From contig NC_133026.1 in the NCBI RefSeq assembly GCF_048771995.1, positions 122,658,501-122,722,500 on the forward strand: a stretch of 64,000 bases of DNA, read 5' to 3'. Below, piece by piece: positions 37,124 to 49,352 of the stretch. The notes below the pieces were generated by a model that did no database searches, was not told the DNA's origin, and saw only the letters and a list, made by a program, of their open reading frames with translations. The stretch is from Taeniopygia guttata (taxonomy: Eukaryota; Chordata; Aves; Passeriformes; Estrildidae). Position 1 is the stretch's first letter. Each line of letters starts with the position of its first letter. A program made the position numbers and the translations under genes.

Positions 37124-40100
37124 ACACATTCTTTAAAGCAGAAAGAAAACAAGAAACTGGATCATCTGCTATGTACTGTTGCATGGAAAGCTTGAGTACT
37201 CTATCCAGTTAGACTTCATGCTGCAAAACTCAAAACATCACTTTGTAATTTTCTGAGTGCAATCTTCCAGTTACATAGTTATTTATAAACAATGATGTAT
37301 ACTGTATATAAAAATAGCAGCTACCTAAAACTGTGCCATTCAAGGAAATTCTCTTTACTCTTTGTTGAAAATATTTAAAATTAAGGTTAAAATGTATTAA
37401 GTAACCTAGGTAGCAGAAGAGGTTCATGTTATTTTTCTTTGTAAATCCTACTAAGCAAAGGATTTTTTAAATCTCTTATGTAGGGTAATACTTACCTATA
37501 GAGAACTAGCCATAAACAACTTGGGCTTCAAAAGTTTCTCTGTGGAGACATTTCTTTCATCTATGGCAGTAACTTAGATGTTTTGTTCTAAGTGAAAACA
37601 ACATGAGGAATGCCTTATAAATTCCTAGACAAAAGTGTAAAAAGCTTAGATCTTTAAACTCTTTAACCGTAATATGCTAATTGGACTTTACAGTTGCTTT
37701 CTAGGATTTTTTAAAGAATCAAAGTGGAAAGACTACCTGAGAATTCTCTTTGCATCTAATAAGAAAGGCAAGATTTTCTTTTTGTGGCTTTCCATGTTCT
37801 GTTTTTCAGTAAAAATGTTAATATTTTTATGTATTTATAAGCAAAAATATGGTATTAATTTTATTATTATTAATTTTAAGTTCCTTTTGTTTCAAAATAT
37901 TGTCTTCCTCCTCCTGTGTGCCACCATGACTAGCATATCTAAAGGTGTTTTGCTTTGTCCTGTTTCCAAAGGTCCTGCTCATTTTTTTCTTTTCACTCAT
38001 TTCCTCAAGCAAAGTTGAAGTCTATGCTTATCCTACCTAAATGTTGAACTCTTGTTTTGAAAACAGCCTTCTTGATGTATCCAATACCAAAAAAAAAAAA
38101 AAGTTCTCTAAAAATGAATGCTAGTAGAGCAGTAGATCTTGATATAAGTAGCGAGTCTTTTTTATTCTTATTCCTGTGAAAATAGCACAGCTTACATATA
38201 TGAATGCATAGGGGAGTAACTGTGCTTCACGGCTATATGTGTCAATACCTGACTTTTTTTTTCAGTTTTGTGTATTTCTGATGTCAAAACAGAAGTTTTT
38301 TCAAGTTAGTAATTAACTTCACATTAATCCATTGGGAAGAAGGGAGAGACTCAAAGTTGTTGGGTTTTTTACTAATTACACAGTAAATTAGTAAATTACA
38401 CATTTACTAATAAAACCATTCACAAGCCAAATCACTTAACTGGTATCCTAATGTTGTAATTATTTTCTGAATTTTTGCTTTGAAGTACTTGCACCATCTC
38501 CATTATGTGTGACAGAATGATCTGAAATAACTTAACTGTGCCTTTCCCACAGTAAATAATTTTTTGTCAGGAACTGGTACTTTCAGCTCACAAACAACAT
38601 TAGTCTCAATTCATTTAATTTCTTTACAACTAAAATATAATGTAGTGTTCCATGGTACTATTATGGTTGTTGCTTACAATCTCAAAAATTGTGATTATGA
38701 ATGGGGCCAATTTAGAAGAAAGCATGATTGAAGAAAAGCATCTTCAAAGCAGATACCAGTCTAAGGGTGAGTGATTTCAGAGACTTGATATAGTTATGTT
38801 GCAGGCCACAGGCTATTGATGTTTTAAAATTAGTTCAGTGAATTTATCCTTCATTCAGTGTAGTCTTTTCACAATTGGTGTAAACTGACTATTGAGCATT
38901 ATAGGATGGTTGACTGGTAATGATACTTGGAGCTGACAAATCCTAGCCAGTTTATTTTCTAGGAGTTTAGATTCTAGGATCCATATTATGACACATTCAT
39001 GTCTGTATTTAGAAAAACTGGAATTGTGCATTCTTTCCATAGCCTGCTTTGGAAAACTTGCCCTGGACTTAGGCCGTGGAGGTCTGCAGACTGATGTTTT
39101 GTGAGCTGAGAGTCCAACAACAAAGATACCAGTCCAGAATAGATTTGATTAGATAGTGAATCTACTCCTACCTAATGAATTTGCAGTTGTTTCTGCTGGA
39201 AAAAGCATTTTTCCATTTATTAAAAATGCTTTCTACAAAGGGAATGTTTAGTATGGTACTCAATACCTTTCAGATTTTCCAGGATTATTGTAACTGTAGG
39301 AAAAAACATTGATTTCAAATCAATACTCATACAGTTAATGTCTTTTCTGCTTTGTGAGCTGTTTGTGAGATTCTTTGCTTTCAATGCAGCATTTAGTAAA
39401 TAACTTGAGTAGCACATAATTTGATTCTTTTAAACTTGTGATTTATCATGAGGGTTAGATAGGGAATTAACCTGAATGCAATAAAAAAGGTTTTTAAAAC
39501 TGATCTTTTAATTTGGCCCTACAAAGAAGGTCTATGAAACATAATTGACTAATGATAGTAACACTGGATAACGTGTATGTGTTGTAATCCACAGTAAATA
39601 TAAGCAGACAATTAAATTCTTTTTGACTGTGTAGTTTGGTGCTGTATGGTAAGACTTACGAGGCCCAGTATGTTTTGTGTTTATCAACTGGTTTTGTTAC
39701 TGAATGACATAGGTTTCTGAAGTCTGTGATGTTACAGACCCTAGCCAGTATTACTGAAGGTATCAGCATAGATCGCTGTAATTCCATCTCAGTGGATGAT
39801 TGTACAAAACAATGGATTGGTTTTCATAATGTCCTCAACGAACTGAATATGGCAAACAAAAAACCTAAATTTGTTATATTTAAAGAGAAAAAACTTTCAG
39901 AGACTTGGACTGAAATTTCAATCTTTAGTGTATTACATGTGTCAAGAAGTTCGCAGAATTAATTTCTTGGTGAGCTACATCCAAACCCTCTTGCCCATGT
40001 CTTCTCTACACCCTTATGCCTTGGTTTTCGTGTGAGGAAAAAACATTAACTATGCACTGTCTGTTTATACTGAACTTTAGTGATGCAATCGTTGTGATGA

Positions 40101-41063
40101 TTCCTATACCAATGTCTAACCCTATGACAGATTTACTGTCTGCCATTTTATCTTCCTAATGTTCTTACTAAGGTTCTTCCATTCATTAAAGAAGTGGGGA
40201 GTGGGGGGCAACAGTGAAAAGTCAACAGTAAAATTCCATTTAAAGAAACAGGAAGAGACTGGTTTGGATGTTTGGCCTGAGGGAGTTTGCATTCCCATTC
40301 TACTTTTGTGATTTTATCTTATACAAAGGACCTCTCTGTGCCAGGAAGTAGTGCAAGATCATTGGAACTATGCTGATAGAAGTGCAATGGAGTTATGAAA
40401 AATGCTAGCTTCAATAGTAAAAACAGTATAGCATAAAGCTTAATCTCTATATAATGTACTTTACACAGGTTTATATTTATGCATGATGTCCACACTCTAG
40501 GTAGTTTCAGAACTGGAATTTCCAAATATACAGCAATTAAAATATGTGTTTATATGAATAATTAATCTTACACACCACTGCAAGGAGCTGGACACAGGGA
40601 GATGCTTCACTCCCATTTCAGGTTGTAACTATGAAATGAGCGTGTAGGCAGAATTTTTCAGATTTGCCAAAGAGACTTGAAGAGCCCTTAAACTCCCTGG
40701 AAGGAGGGGAAAAGCTCCACCTTAGAGTTCCCTGGCTGGAAGGGCATCAGGCAGGGGGAGCTCTCCACGTGCCGTGGCGCTGAGCCTCTCTTCCAGTGCT
40801 GGGGCAGCAGCTGCTCCAGTGCAGCCACACATCCTGTACCTCCACAGGATGGGAACTCCAGATTGCATTGTAACACCTGACCCAGGCTTTATGCATCATG
40901 GAAGTGCTCTGTCATCTGCAAGGGACTACCTTCTATTTCGCCATCGCAGCTGAGAGCTGGGGCCTGAAATGCAGGGAGAGTGTTTTCAGGATGCCTGCTT
41001 AACTGAGTCAGTGGAAGGAGATATGGCTGCAGTACTTTAAATAAACAAGATAGGTGCACACTG

Positions 41064-41089
41064 ATGTAGACTATGTAAATAGTCTACAT
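41064..41089 (+). repeat. Perfect 10-bp inverted repeat in probable 3' UTR
   Basis: ATGTAGACTA (41064-41073) and TAGTCTACAT (41080-41089) are complementary with a TGTAAA loop. It lies just after the AATAAA at 41040. Confidence 0.75.
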
Positions 41090-42284
41090 ATGAAATTGAA
41101 TGGTATTGTCTATGTATTACTAAGGTCACAAGAAGTGCTAATTTCCATCACATAGACTTTGTATATCTGCAAAGAACAAACCTGTAATGAGTGTTTTCAA
41201 TCTTGGCTGAAAAAACTGTGCTTAGTAAGAGCACTTTTTTCAATTTTTTTTTCTATCCAGTTTGGCTAAGCTATGAATAGTTATATGGGTTGTATGAGAA
41301 GGTAGAATTTTCATCTTTGGTATAATTTGTTTTAGTGAATCTGGTGAAAATAGTTTGATTGCATTTCAAGTACAGCTTATTCCAACTTGTGATTGTTTTG
41401 TTGCTGGTTGGTTTGGTTGGTTTTTTCCCATCTTGCTAAGTAAGGTTTGAGTGACCTAATTGTGTTGTTTGAAGAAGTGTTAGGTAAAAGACTTCATTAG
41501 CTGAGTTCAGTAGTTACTTGGTTGATATTTTTGTTCCAGTATTCACAGTATAAGACATTACTCTTGCATACTAGTTCATTTTTTGGTTTGTTTTGGGTTT
41601 GGTTTTTTGGTGTTATGTCAGTCCAGAATAATATACATTTCTGGAGGATCCTATTTAGCCCCATTCTACTTCATCTTGCCAGAAAACAGCTTCTCTTATT
41701 AAGTGTTCATTCTTTACAAAAGTAATCGATAGGGAAATTATATTTCCCTAATTGGAACATTTGGGTCAGCAAATCAAATACTCAGTTTAATACAGCTGAA
41801 TATTGAACCCACGTTCTAAACAGAAGTGCATGGTTTACCATAGTTTTATATTTCAGTTTGGCTTTCTGGCAGAACCATGAATTCGGGTGGGATCTGTAAA
41901 GTGCTGAGTACAGTACAACTGTTACAAAATCTACTTTATGTGATTGCTCTAACTCTTGGTGTTCATCCTTCATATGACACTTAATATGTTTCTCTTTGTA
42001 AGTTTATTTATTAATGTTCTGTGTTTTTAAATGGCGTGTTCATTCATGTGTTGGAGGTGATTAACTTTTTCAGCATTGCATTTATTATGTTTGTCTTGCC
42101 CCTCAGTATATTGAATATTTGTTTGTGACCATCCAGTGAGAGTTTTTTTGGCCAGAATTCCTTGGTTTGTTTGCCTCTTATTTCTTATATTATGTTTATT
42201 TTAAAGTGTCAATTCCGTTTTAATTAATAAATGTAAATCACCACCTAATGCTAATTTGCCACTTGTTAACAAAGCAAATATGCC

Positions 42285-42290
42285 AATAAA
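42285..42290 (+). terminator. ZC2HC1A: Candidate poly(A) signal of ZC2HC1A
   Basis: AATAAA followed 10-20 bases later by a G/T-rich element. Alternatives lie at 42226 and 41040. Confidence 0.5.
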
Positions 42291-42783
42291 ACTTCTTGTG
42301 ATGTGCAATTTTTTGTAGTCAAGTGTAAAATTATCTTCTGTAACATAGCATACAGATAGGTAATATAATTTCAGTCTTTATTAATATTGTTATATCTGAT
42401 CTCGGGTACGCAAAGAATAGGGTTTTTAAATTGCGTGAGATGATACTTGGATACCTAAGTCACCTTGAAAAACATAGCAGATAGTTTAATCAGTGTGATC
42501 TGCTTATATAAAGTTAACCCTGTATCTCCTCTATTTCCCCAACTATACTGAGAATTTAGTTTATGTAGAGCCCATCACTGTGGCATCTGTAGTATTTTTT
42601 TTTTTCTTAATAATAAAACTATAAAGGATAGAAAACTGAAGCTTGATCTGGGTTTGTTATCCTTCATGACATTAGAGCACTGTTTTGTTGATTAAATTAT
42701 TAAGAAAAAAAAGTTATTTATGTTTTGGTTTTTTTCAGAAGTTCATTTAAGTGAGCAGAAATTACAATAAGGTTTTGGATTGC

Positions 42784-42788
<5 letters not shown>

Positions 42789-42817
<29 letters not shown>
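42789..42817. repeat. Long poly(T) run
   Basis: About 29 consecutive T between the two genes. It could be the A-tail of an antisense retrocopy, but no recognisable body adjoins it. Confidence 0.85.
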
Positions 42818-42819
<2 letters not shown>

Positions 42820-42949
42820 AAATATAGATTAATAGAGATCAATGAATCTTTTCATTCCTTTTTATAGGGGAAACTTCCTTCTACTGAGCTCTTTAGTTTA
42901 CTTGGAGAGATATAGATTTCAAAGATAGACTGTTGAGTGGAAAAGGAAT

Positions 42950-43165
42950 TGACTAAATGGATGCAGCTGGAAAGTTGTGGGCAGTGTATCTATGTCCAGG
43001 TGGAGGCTGGTATCAAGTGCCGCCCATCAGGACTCCTGTTTTGGGACTCTTGTTTTGGTGGTGTTTTAGTATTTTCATCAATGACACAGTGAGATTGAGT
43101 GCACCCTGGGCAAGTTGAAGGACAGGATGCCATCCAAAGGGACTGGACTGCCATGACTTCTCAAA
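42950..43165 (+). repeat. CR1 LINE internal fragment between the genes
   Basis: Follows the avian CR1 RT region: 'ttttcatcaatgacacagtg', 'gattgagtgcaccctgggca' and 'aggatgccatccaaaggga', in order and on the + strand. Decayed, with approximate ends. Confidence 0.75.
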
Positions 43166-44719
43166 TATCATGGATGGTGACTTAGACACTTCCTCTGCCG
43201 GTTCCCTCACAATCTTCAGATTACATCCGGTCCATGGACTTGTGCACCTTCAGGTTTTTTAGATGGTCTCAAACTTGAACCTTTTGCAACAACATTGTGA
43301 AAATCCTTTTAATTTAAATACCTATTTTTTTATCCTTGACACCATCCCATAAATTCCATGTACTTCTAAATCATGGTTTTGACCTACTCATAGTATTTCT
43401 TTTCTGTGGCCAGATAAATAAATGCAAAAGTGAAAGTGACAGGGAGGTAGGCATGATGGTGATAATACCATGGCAGTTTTCATCCCTTTGCCAATTCCTG
43501 AAAAGCACTTGAGAGCCACATTTGTAAGTTCAGGAAACCTGAGGAAGTTCTCAAATGGAAGAAACAAACCAAAGAGCACAAGTCACTGCATTTAGCAGTT
43601 AGTGCTTGCATGTAAGCAGTGAGTCAGGAAATTTGGCAACAAGAATCAGATAGGCAGGTTATTTATTAAAAGAAGTAATCAGAAGAAATCCACAATTTCA
43701 TAATCACTTTATTTAAATTTCTGCTCTGGATCTACCCTTGGTCTTTCACCCAGGGTAGTCCTGGAATTGCTTTATTTCTTTCAGGACTTAAGTTGTGGAC
43801 TGTTGCTTAAGTAACTTAAACTAACTGACCTTTCAATATCTGTGTAGTTTTGCTTTAATTCACACTGCCCTTTGTTTGCCAAGTGGTTATTAGGAAATAA
43901 GTGTTGGCTTTTAACTGTTCTTGAATTTCCAAACAATGTCAAAACAACTGTTTTTCAATCTCGGAGACCAACTGAATTTGCAGTCTCCTGGGTCATCTTT
44001 CAGAAGAAAGGATTTCCAGTGAAGTCCTTACAATTGTGGTTACATTCTCATCATCTGCAGTATGATACTGGGAAATGTTTCCTTTCCCTGTTCCATGAAG
44101 GATTTATGGGTTGGGGTTGGTTTCAGTTTTTTGAAGTTTTTAGAGTTAAAGCTGTGATCTTCTACATGAAGAGCTAAAGAGAATATGTGAAAGTCTCAGT
44201 CACAGTTTACAAAGTTACCACTCCTGCCTCATCGTCGCCATAAATGCGCAGGGGATTGGAGAGTGTGTATTTCAGGAAAGCATGACATGCTTTGCTCTTA
44301 ACCTCTTCCCTCTTTGAATCAGTACAGCAATCTTATTCCAGTCAAATACATAAAATTAGTGCTGTTTACAATCAACTGAGCAAACAGCGCTTTGAAGCAC
44401 ATCCTACTGCTTTTTCAGGTGTTTGTTTTGAATACCAAGATTTTTACAGACTAGTTTTACAGAAAAATTCACACAGATAAAACAATTTGTTAGTTTACTT
44501 TGAACCAGGAAACAACTGGCTGACTTAACTAAAGCTTTCCTGAAGTATTTTAGTCCAAGGCAGATGGCTGGTATGGAAATGCTTATCTAAATTGGGCAGG
44601 TTACAAGCAGCTAAGAAATGGGTATTTTAAGACAGGAATTCCCCAGCTGGGCTTTGAATGACTGATTATCTCTGGAAAAAAACCTAAAAAAGGAGTCATA
44701 GTAGTCAAAAAGTGAACAA

Positions 44720-45743
44720 CCCAATTTCATAGAAGTCAAATATTTTATTACCAAAAGAGTTATATCAAAGTAAGAAACTGCAAAAGAGTAATAACTATAA
44801 AAATACTTCTATTTATTCAAAATAAAATATGAGCACTTTATTAGTGAAATGCCAATATATTATTCTCTGACAATATTCACATATTTTAAGTCATGTTTGC
44901 CTAACATCTTAAAACATGTTACATAAAAAATTGCATATGAGAAATCTGAAGCTAAGGAATTCTAGCTCCTCCTGCAGCTAACTCTGGGTTGATCAAATGA
45001 ATGAGTGTAGTGCTGTTTCCTATGGGAATCCAGGGCATCTGACAGTTTCCAGTCAACTGAACAACTTACATTCAGGCACCTTTTTCTTCTTCCACAGGAT
45101 TCAGTCTTGCCTGTGCTTCAGCCAGCAGAAGCATGCTGCATCTCTCAAAAATCAGTACCCTTCCTAAGTTTTTCAAAAAGCTAAGTTTTTCCTTGTTTTT
45201 CCAAACCCAAATCAGTTAGCAGACCCATCAGACCTACACCAAAAACACTTCTGTGTCAGGAGAACATATCCAAGATAAGCTGCTGCTTTGGTAAATTGTT
45301 ACTTTTAGTCCTTGGTATGGTTTGCATAGACATAAAGAAACCAGCTACTTTTTCATACTCTTTTTCTTCACCTGCAGATTCCAAGATGTTTTTTAGAAAT
45401 TCCAGTAGACATGCAAGTGGCTGCTTTCATATAATAGTATTATAAAGTTACTTGAAAAATCATAAAATTCAGAGTAGTTTCCAGAGCACAAAGGTTGGAC
45501 ACAGATGTTTGCAGAGTTCTTTGTTTCACATGCTGGTCTTCTAGTTCCACTTCTTGGACTTCAGCAGCTTGGTTCAGCCATTTATGTTTCTGTCATCTCC
45601 AGGAACAAGGTACAGTAGCCTTCCATCAGAATTCTGGCATAAAGTGTTCATATAAGCAAGCAAGGTTACTTGAAGAATGCATGTAAAATGCAAAGATACC
45701 AAGTAATGCCACTTTGAAAGAAAAGAGCAGGATTCACCTGGAA
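44720..45743 (-). other. IL7: Probable IL7 3' UTR
   Basis: Runs from the IL7 stop codon to a cluster of three minus-strand AATAAA signals (44837-44842, 44812-44817, 44744-44749). That gives a 3' UTR of roughly 0.9-1.0 kb. No clear AU-rich instability cluster was noticed. Confidence 0.55.
44744..44842 (-). terminator. IL7: Clustered poly(A) signals of IL7
   Basis: Three AATAAA hexamers within 100 bp on the minus strand (CACTAATAAAGTG, TTGAATAAATAG, GGTAATAAAATA). Which one is used cannot be told. Confidence 0.5.
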
Positions 45744-45890
45744 TCACCTGGAAATTAATTTTTCAAATTTATTCCAGCAGGATCGAAGGCTAGATATATT
45801 TTCTTTCAGTTCACAAACTTCTTGGCTACATTTCTTTTTGGACTGTTCACTTGTCTCTGTATCTTCTATTCTAAATACATGTGAGCAAAC
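45744..45890 (-). CDS. IL7: IL7 coding exon 5 (last)
   Basis: Acceptor CTGTTTCAG. It encodes residues 132-179 from VCSHVFRIED to SCWNKFEKLISR and the stop. It carries the helix-D region and the conserved CWNK. Confidence 0.93.
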   Translation of the reverse strand, partial: VCSHVFRIEDTETSEQSKKKCSQEVCELKENISSLRSCWNKFEKLISR

Positions 45891-48800
45891 CTGAAACAGA
45901 ACAGATTGTATTGTTATCTGAAAACTGTTTATTCTATTCCTTCTTTCTATAGCCACCTTTCAAAGCAAACCAATTGCCTTACATCTGAATCCTGGAGAGA
46001 CCCTGCCCATGGGACTGTGAGAATGTGGCTTAAACTCAGAGCAAATAAGGACACCTGAAACCAGTGTGTCCAACTAAGAACATGTACTTTCTCCATCACA
46101 GATTAAAATTTATCATCCATTGTCTGAAGGACTGAGAAAATAAAGCCAATTAATTTGTGAGCCAAACTTTGACCATATGTGTTAAGACTAGTGGAACAAG
46201 ACAGACCAGTTCCAGGGGCTGGTGCTGTGCCCTAGTGTTCAAGATCTCAGCCAGACAAAACTCCTGTGGTTCTTGTTCATTTTCAATGACTGCTCATAAT
46301 TTTTTGCTAAATTAATTTAATTGGGCTTTAAATAAAAGCAGGAATCCATAAGGTTAGGCAGGAGTTGCAAGGGTGACACTGACTTGTGTCTTCACTGGGA
46401 TACCTTTAAAGTAAGGCAAATGTTGGATTCACCAGAGGTGGCAAAGCAAAATATAGACACTAACTTACTTTAAAGATCTCGTCCCAGACTGTAAGTCTCT
46501 CCACTTCAAGGAGAAAAATAAAGAGATAATGAAGCCTTCAGTCCATCTCTTTAAGCATTTTATTTTTGGTGCCTATGTGGAGACTTTTTGACGTTGGTTA
46601 ATATTTTTGTGTTCAATAGATAACACTGAGCCACACTTAAAAGAACACTCTTCCTTTGCTACAGTAGTCAGTAGATCACTGTGCTACATTTAAGTGGCAC
46701 CTCAAAAAGAAGATTCTGCCAAATACTAGAAAAACAAATATTATCATACCTAATTGTTCTTGTTGAATTTGAGAGATTGTGGTTAAAATAAACACCAGAG
46801 AGAATCTCACCCTAATTGTGGAGACAAACCAAATTAAACATTACTCTTAGGGTTAGTGAGAGTTACGACTCTGACTATACTCCAGAGAAGTTTAAATGCC
46901 TTCTTTGCACAAGTCTGGTCCTTGTTTCTCACTGGAGAATTAAGTGAAATTCAATTCACTACTGAATCAGAGCAGGTATCTTCACCATAGACTTCCAGAT
47001 GATTTTCTTAGTCTTTGAACTGGGCTTAATGTCTATTACAAGACAAATGCTATACAGAGGAAACTTCCTCTGGCATAGAACATATGTCATGTGCAAGATA
47101 TTTGTATCTTTTAGAGGCAGATGTGATAATCTGTGTTGAAGAGCTCTAGAAAATAAGGCAAATATTTAAACTATTACACACTAAAGTTGAGTACAACTCA
47201 CCTTTTCTTTCTTAGGTCTTTCACATTTACACTGTAGAACTTGTAATGTCCCACATGAGACGAATGCTGCTTTCTGTCTAAAGGCTTTGCTGATTCTCTG
47301 CTTATTAAAGAATCTGAGCATGTTGCACGCCATGCTCTGTAGTGATTCTATTTCCTGTCAAGAGAGCAAGGAAAAATATCCTGAAAAGTTTGTGCACCAT
47401 TAATTATTTGTAATGTTGGTTTATATTTTAAAAACTACAAACCCTCCTTTAATTACTATTGGTTTCTCTTGCTTTCATAGTGCAAATCTTTTTCAATAAA
47501 ACACATAACTAATCTGACTTGCCATCTTTTTTAGATATTAAAAGCAACCATTTTTAGTAGTAATAATAGTAGCATAAGGATGTTAGGGAGAAATGACAGC
47601 TGTAATCAAATAAATTGATGCAGTTAGGAAAACAAATGATTTAATGATTTATGCTGCCAGTCCTTTTATCAAGTCATGATAAAATCTGTAGCAACAGCTA
47701 ACAATTGTACTTTCTGGCATTTGAGATCTGCCCAAACTACTATTTTAAAGCTTCCAGGTCTGAAGTAAAAAGCTTAGCTAATACAACTTTATATATTAAA
47801 ATTAAAAAAAAGAGATTGGAAAATTGTAATGTTTACTTCCATTGGCAAAAATAAAAGTTTCTGTTTTGTTTTAAAAATGAAAAATAAAGAAGCTTCATAG
47901 TAGGGAAATAAACCCCACATTTTGTGGACATGGAATTGCTTAATATTTAAATGTTTAAAATATCAATTTACTCAACACATCATATAATTCCCGATTCAAA
48001 AAACAAACCACCCTAAATACTGTGATTTTACTTTTAAAACAAAATACTACCCTATCATGCTATTTTTTCCTGGACTGTACAGAGAACTCATTTGGCTTTG
48101 CATTCTCTACATTCTGAAAAGTTAAATTTTACCTCAGTATCATTGCAGAAAAACACTTTGATATTTTCTTTTTTATTATTTTTGCAGCACCTGTCACGAT
48201 TCTCTGCAGACATATTTACCTGTAAAATATCATATATATTTAGACATGGCAGTACTGTGTCAGTGCTCAGTCACCCTCACAGTAAAAAGCTCTTTCCTGG
48301 TGTTCAGAAGGAACCTCCTGTGTGCTGGTGTGTGCCCACTGCCCCTGGTCCCATCACTGGGCACTGTTGATAAGAGCCTGGCTCTGCACTCTTTGCCCGC
48401 TCACTTGAGGTATTTCTACACATTGATGAAATCCCTCTGAGCCTTCTCTTCTCCAGGCTGAACAGCCCCAGCTCTCTCAGCCTTCCCTCATCAAAGAGAT
48501 GCTCCATTCCCTTCAGCATCTTAGGGGCCCTTTGCTGGACTCTTTTCAGTAGCTCCATATTTCTCTCATACTTGGGAGCCCAGAAATGGACACAAATTGG
48601 TTCAATTTAAATCTTCGTATTCTATCGAATTGCTTTGTTGTTTGGAAATTCTGAGACATAAAGCAATGTTGAAGTCTTACATTTGAATTGTAGCATTAAC
48701 TACATTGAATACAATGTTTGTCAATGTTTGTCACAATAAATAAATGTCTCAGCTCTAGACAGATGGTAGCACTCACTTTGCATATGTAATAACAGAAGAT

Positions 48801-49312
48801 GGCCTAAGCAACATCACATGGTCTTTTGCATGATTATAATAATTTATCAATACTTTATCCTCCCTTGTAGTTTTTTTTTCCACTTTTACACTTGTCATCA
48901 AGATGACAATGGAAGCCAAATCAACAGAAGCTCTGTGTTCTTCAGCCTGTATCCAGACATTCCAGTTAAGCCAAAGGGCTTTAAAAAAGTCAGCTCACAA
49001 AAGTATTGTTTTAACTCTCTGCACTTAGCCATGTGTATGAGCACATCAGACAGTTAATTCCTAAAGTTTTTCTGCAGAAATTGCCCGTATTTCAGTTCAC
49101 CCAAGATAAACAGAACTTTATCCAGAAAGTGTTTTCAAAACCAAGAGTTTAGTCTGTCAAATATGCACTGACAAAGGAAAAACAAACACAAAACAACAAA
49201 ACCAAATTAAAAACCACAAACCACCAACATCAGGAAGCTAATGCAAATGCACATCCTTTCTTGCACCACATCAGATATTGCTGCAGTCACACAGCACCAA
49301 AATTTACAATTA

Positions 49313-49352
<40 letters not shown>

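Larger units (their letters stand above)
37124..42310 (+). other. ZC2HC1A: Probable ZC2HC1A 3' UTR and downstream sequence
   Basis: AT-rich, no gene recognised. Candidate poly(A) signals AATAAA occur at 41040-41045, 42226-42231 and 42285-42290. The last is followed by a GT-rich stretch (cttgtgatgtgc), the best cleavage context, which would give a 3' UTR of about 5 kb; earlier sites may give shorter forms. A 10-bp inverted repeat lies at 41064-41089. Short open frames here are not supported as coding. Confidence 0.5.

Noticed and set aside
39726-39962. 78-codon frame in the ZC2HC1A 3' UTR
   Set aside because: No homology recognised and no independent promoter; likely chance.
48304-48558. 84-codon frame as a host gene
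   Set aside because: The RLRELGLFSLEKRRLRG segment is typical CR1 LINE sequence.
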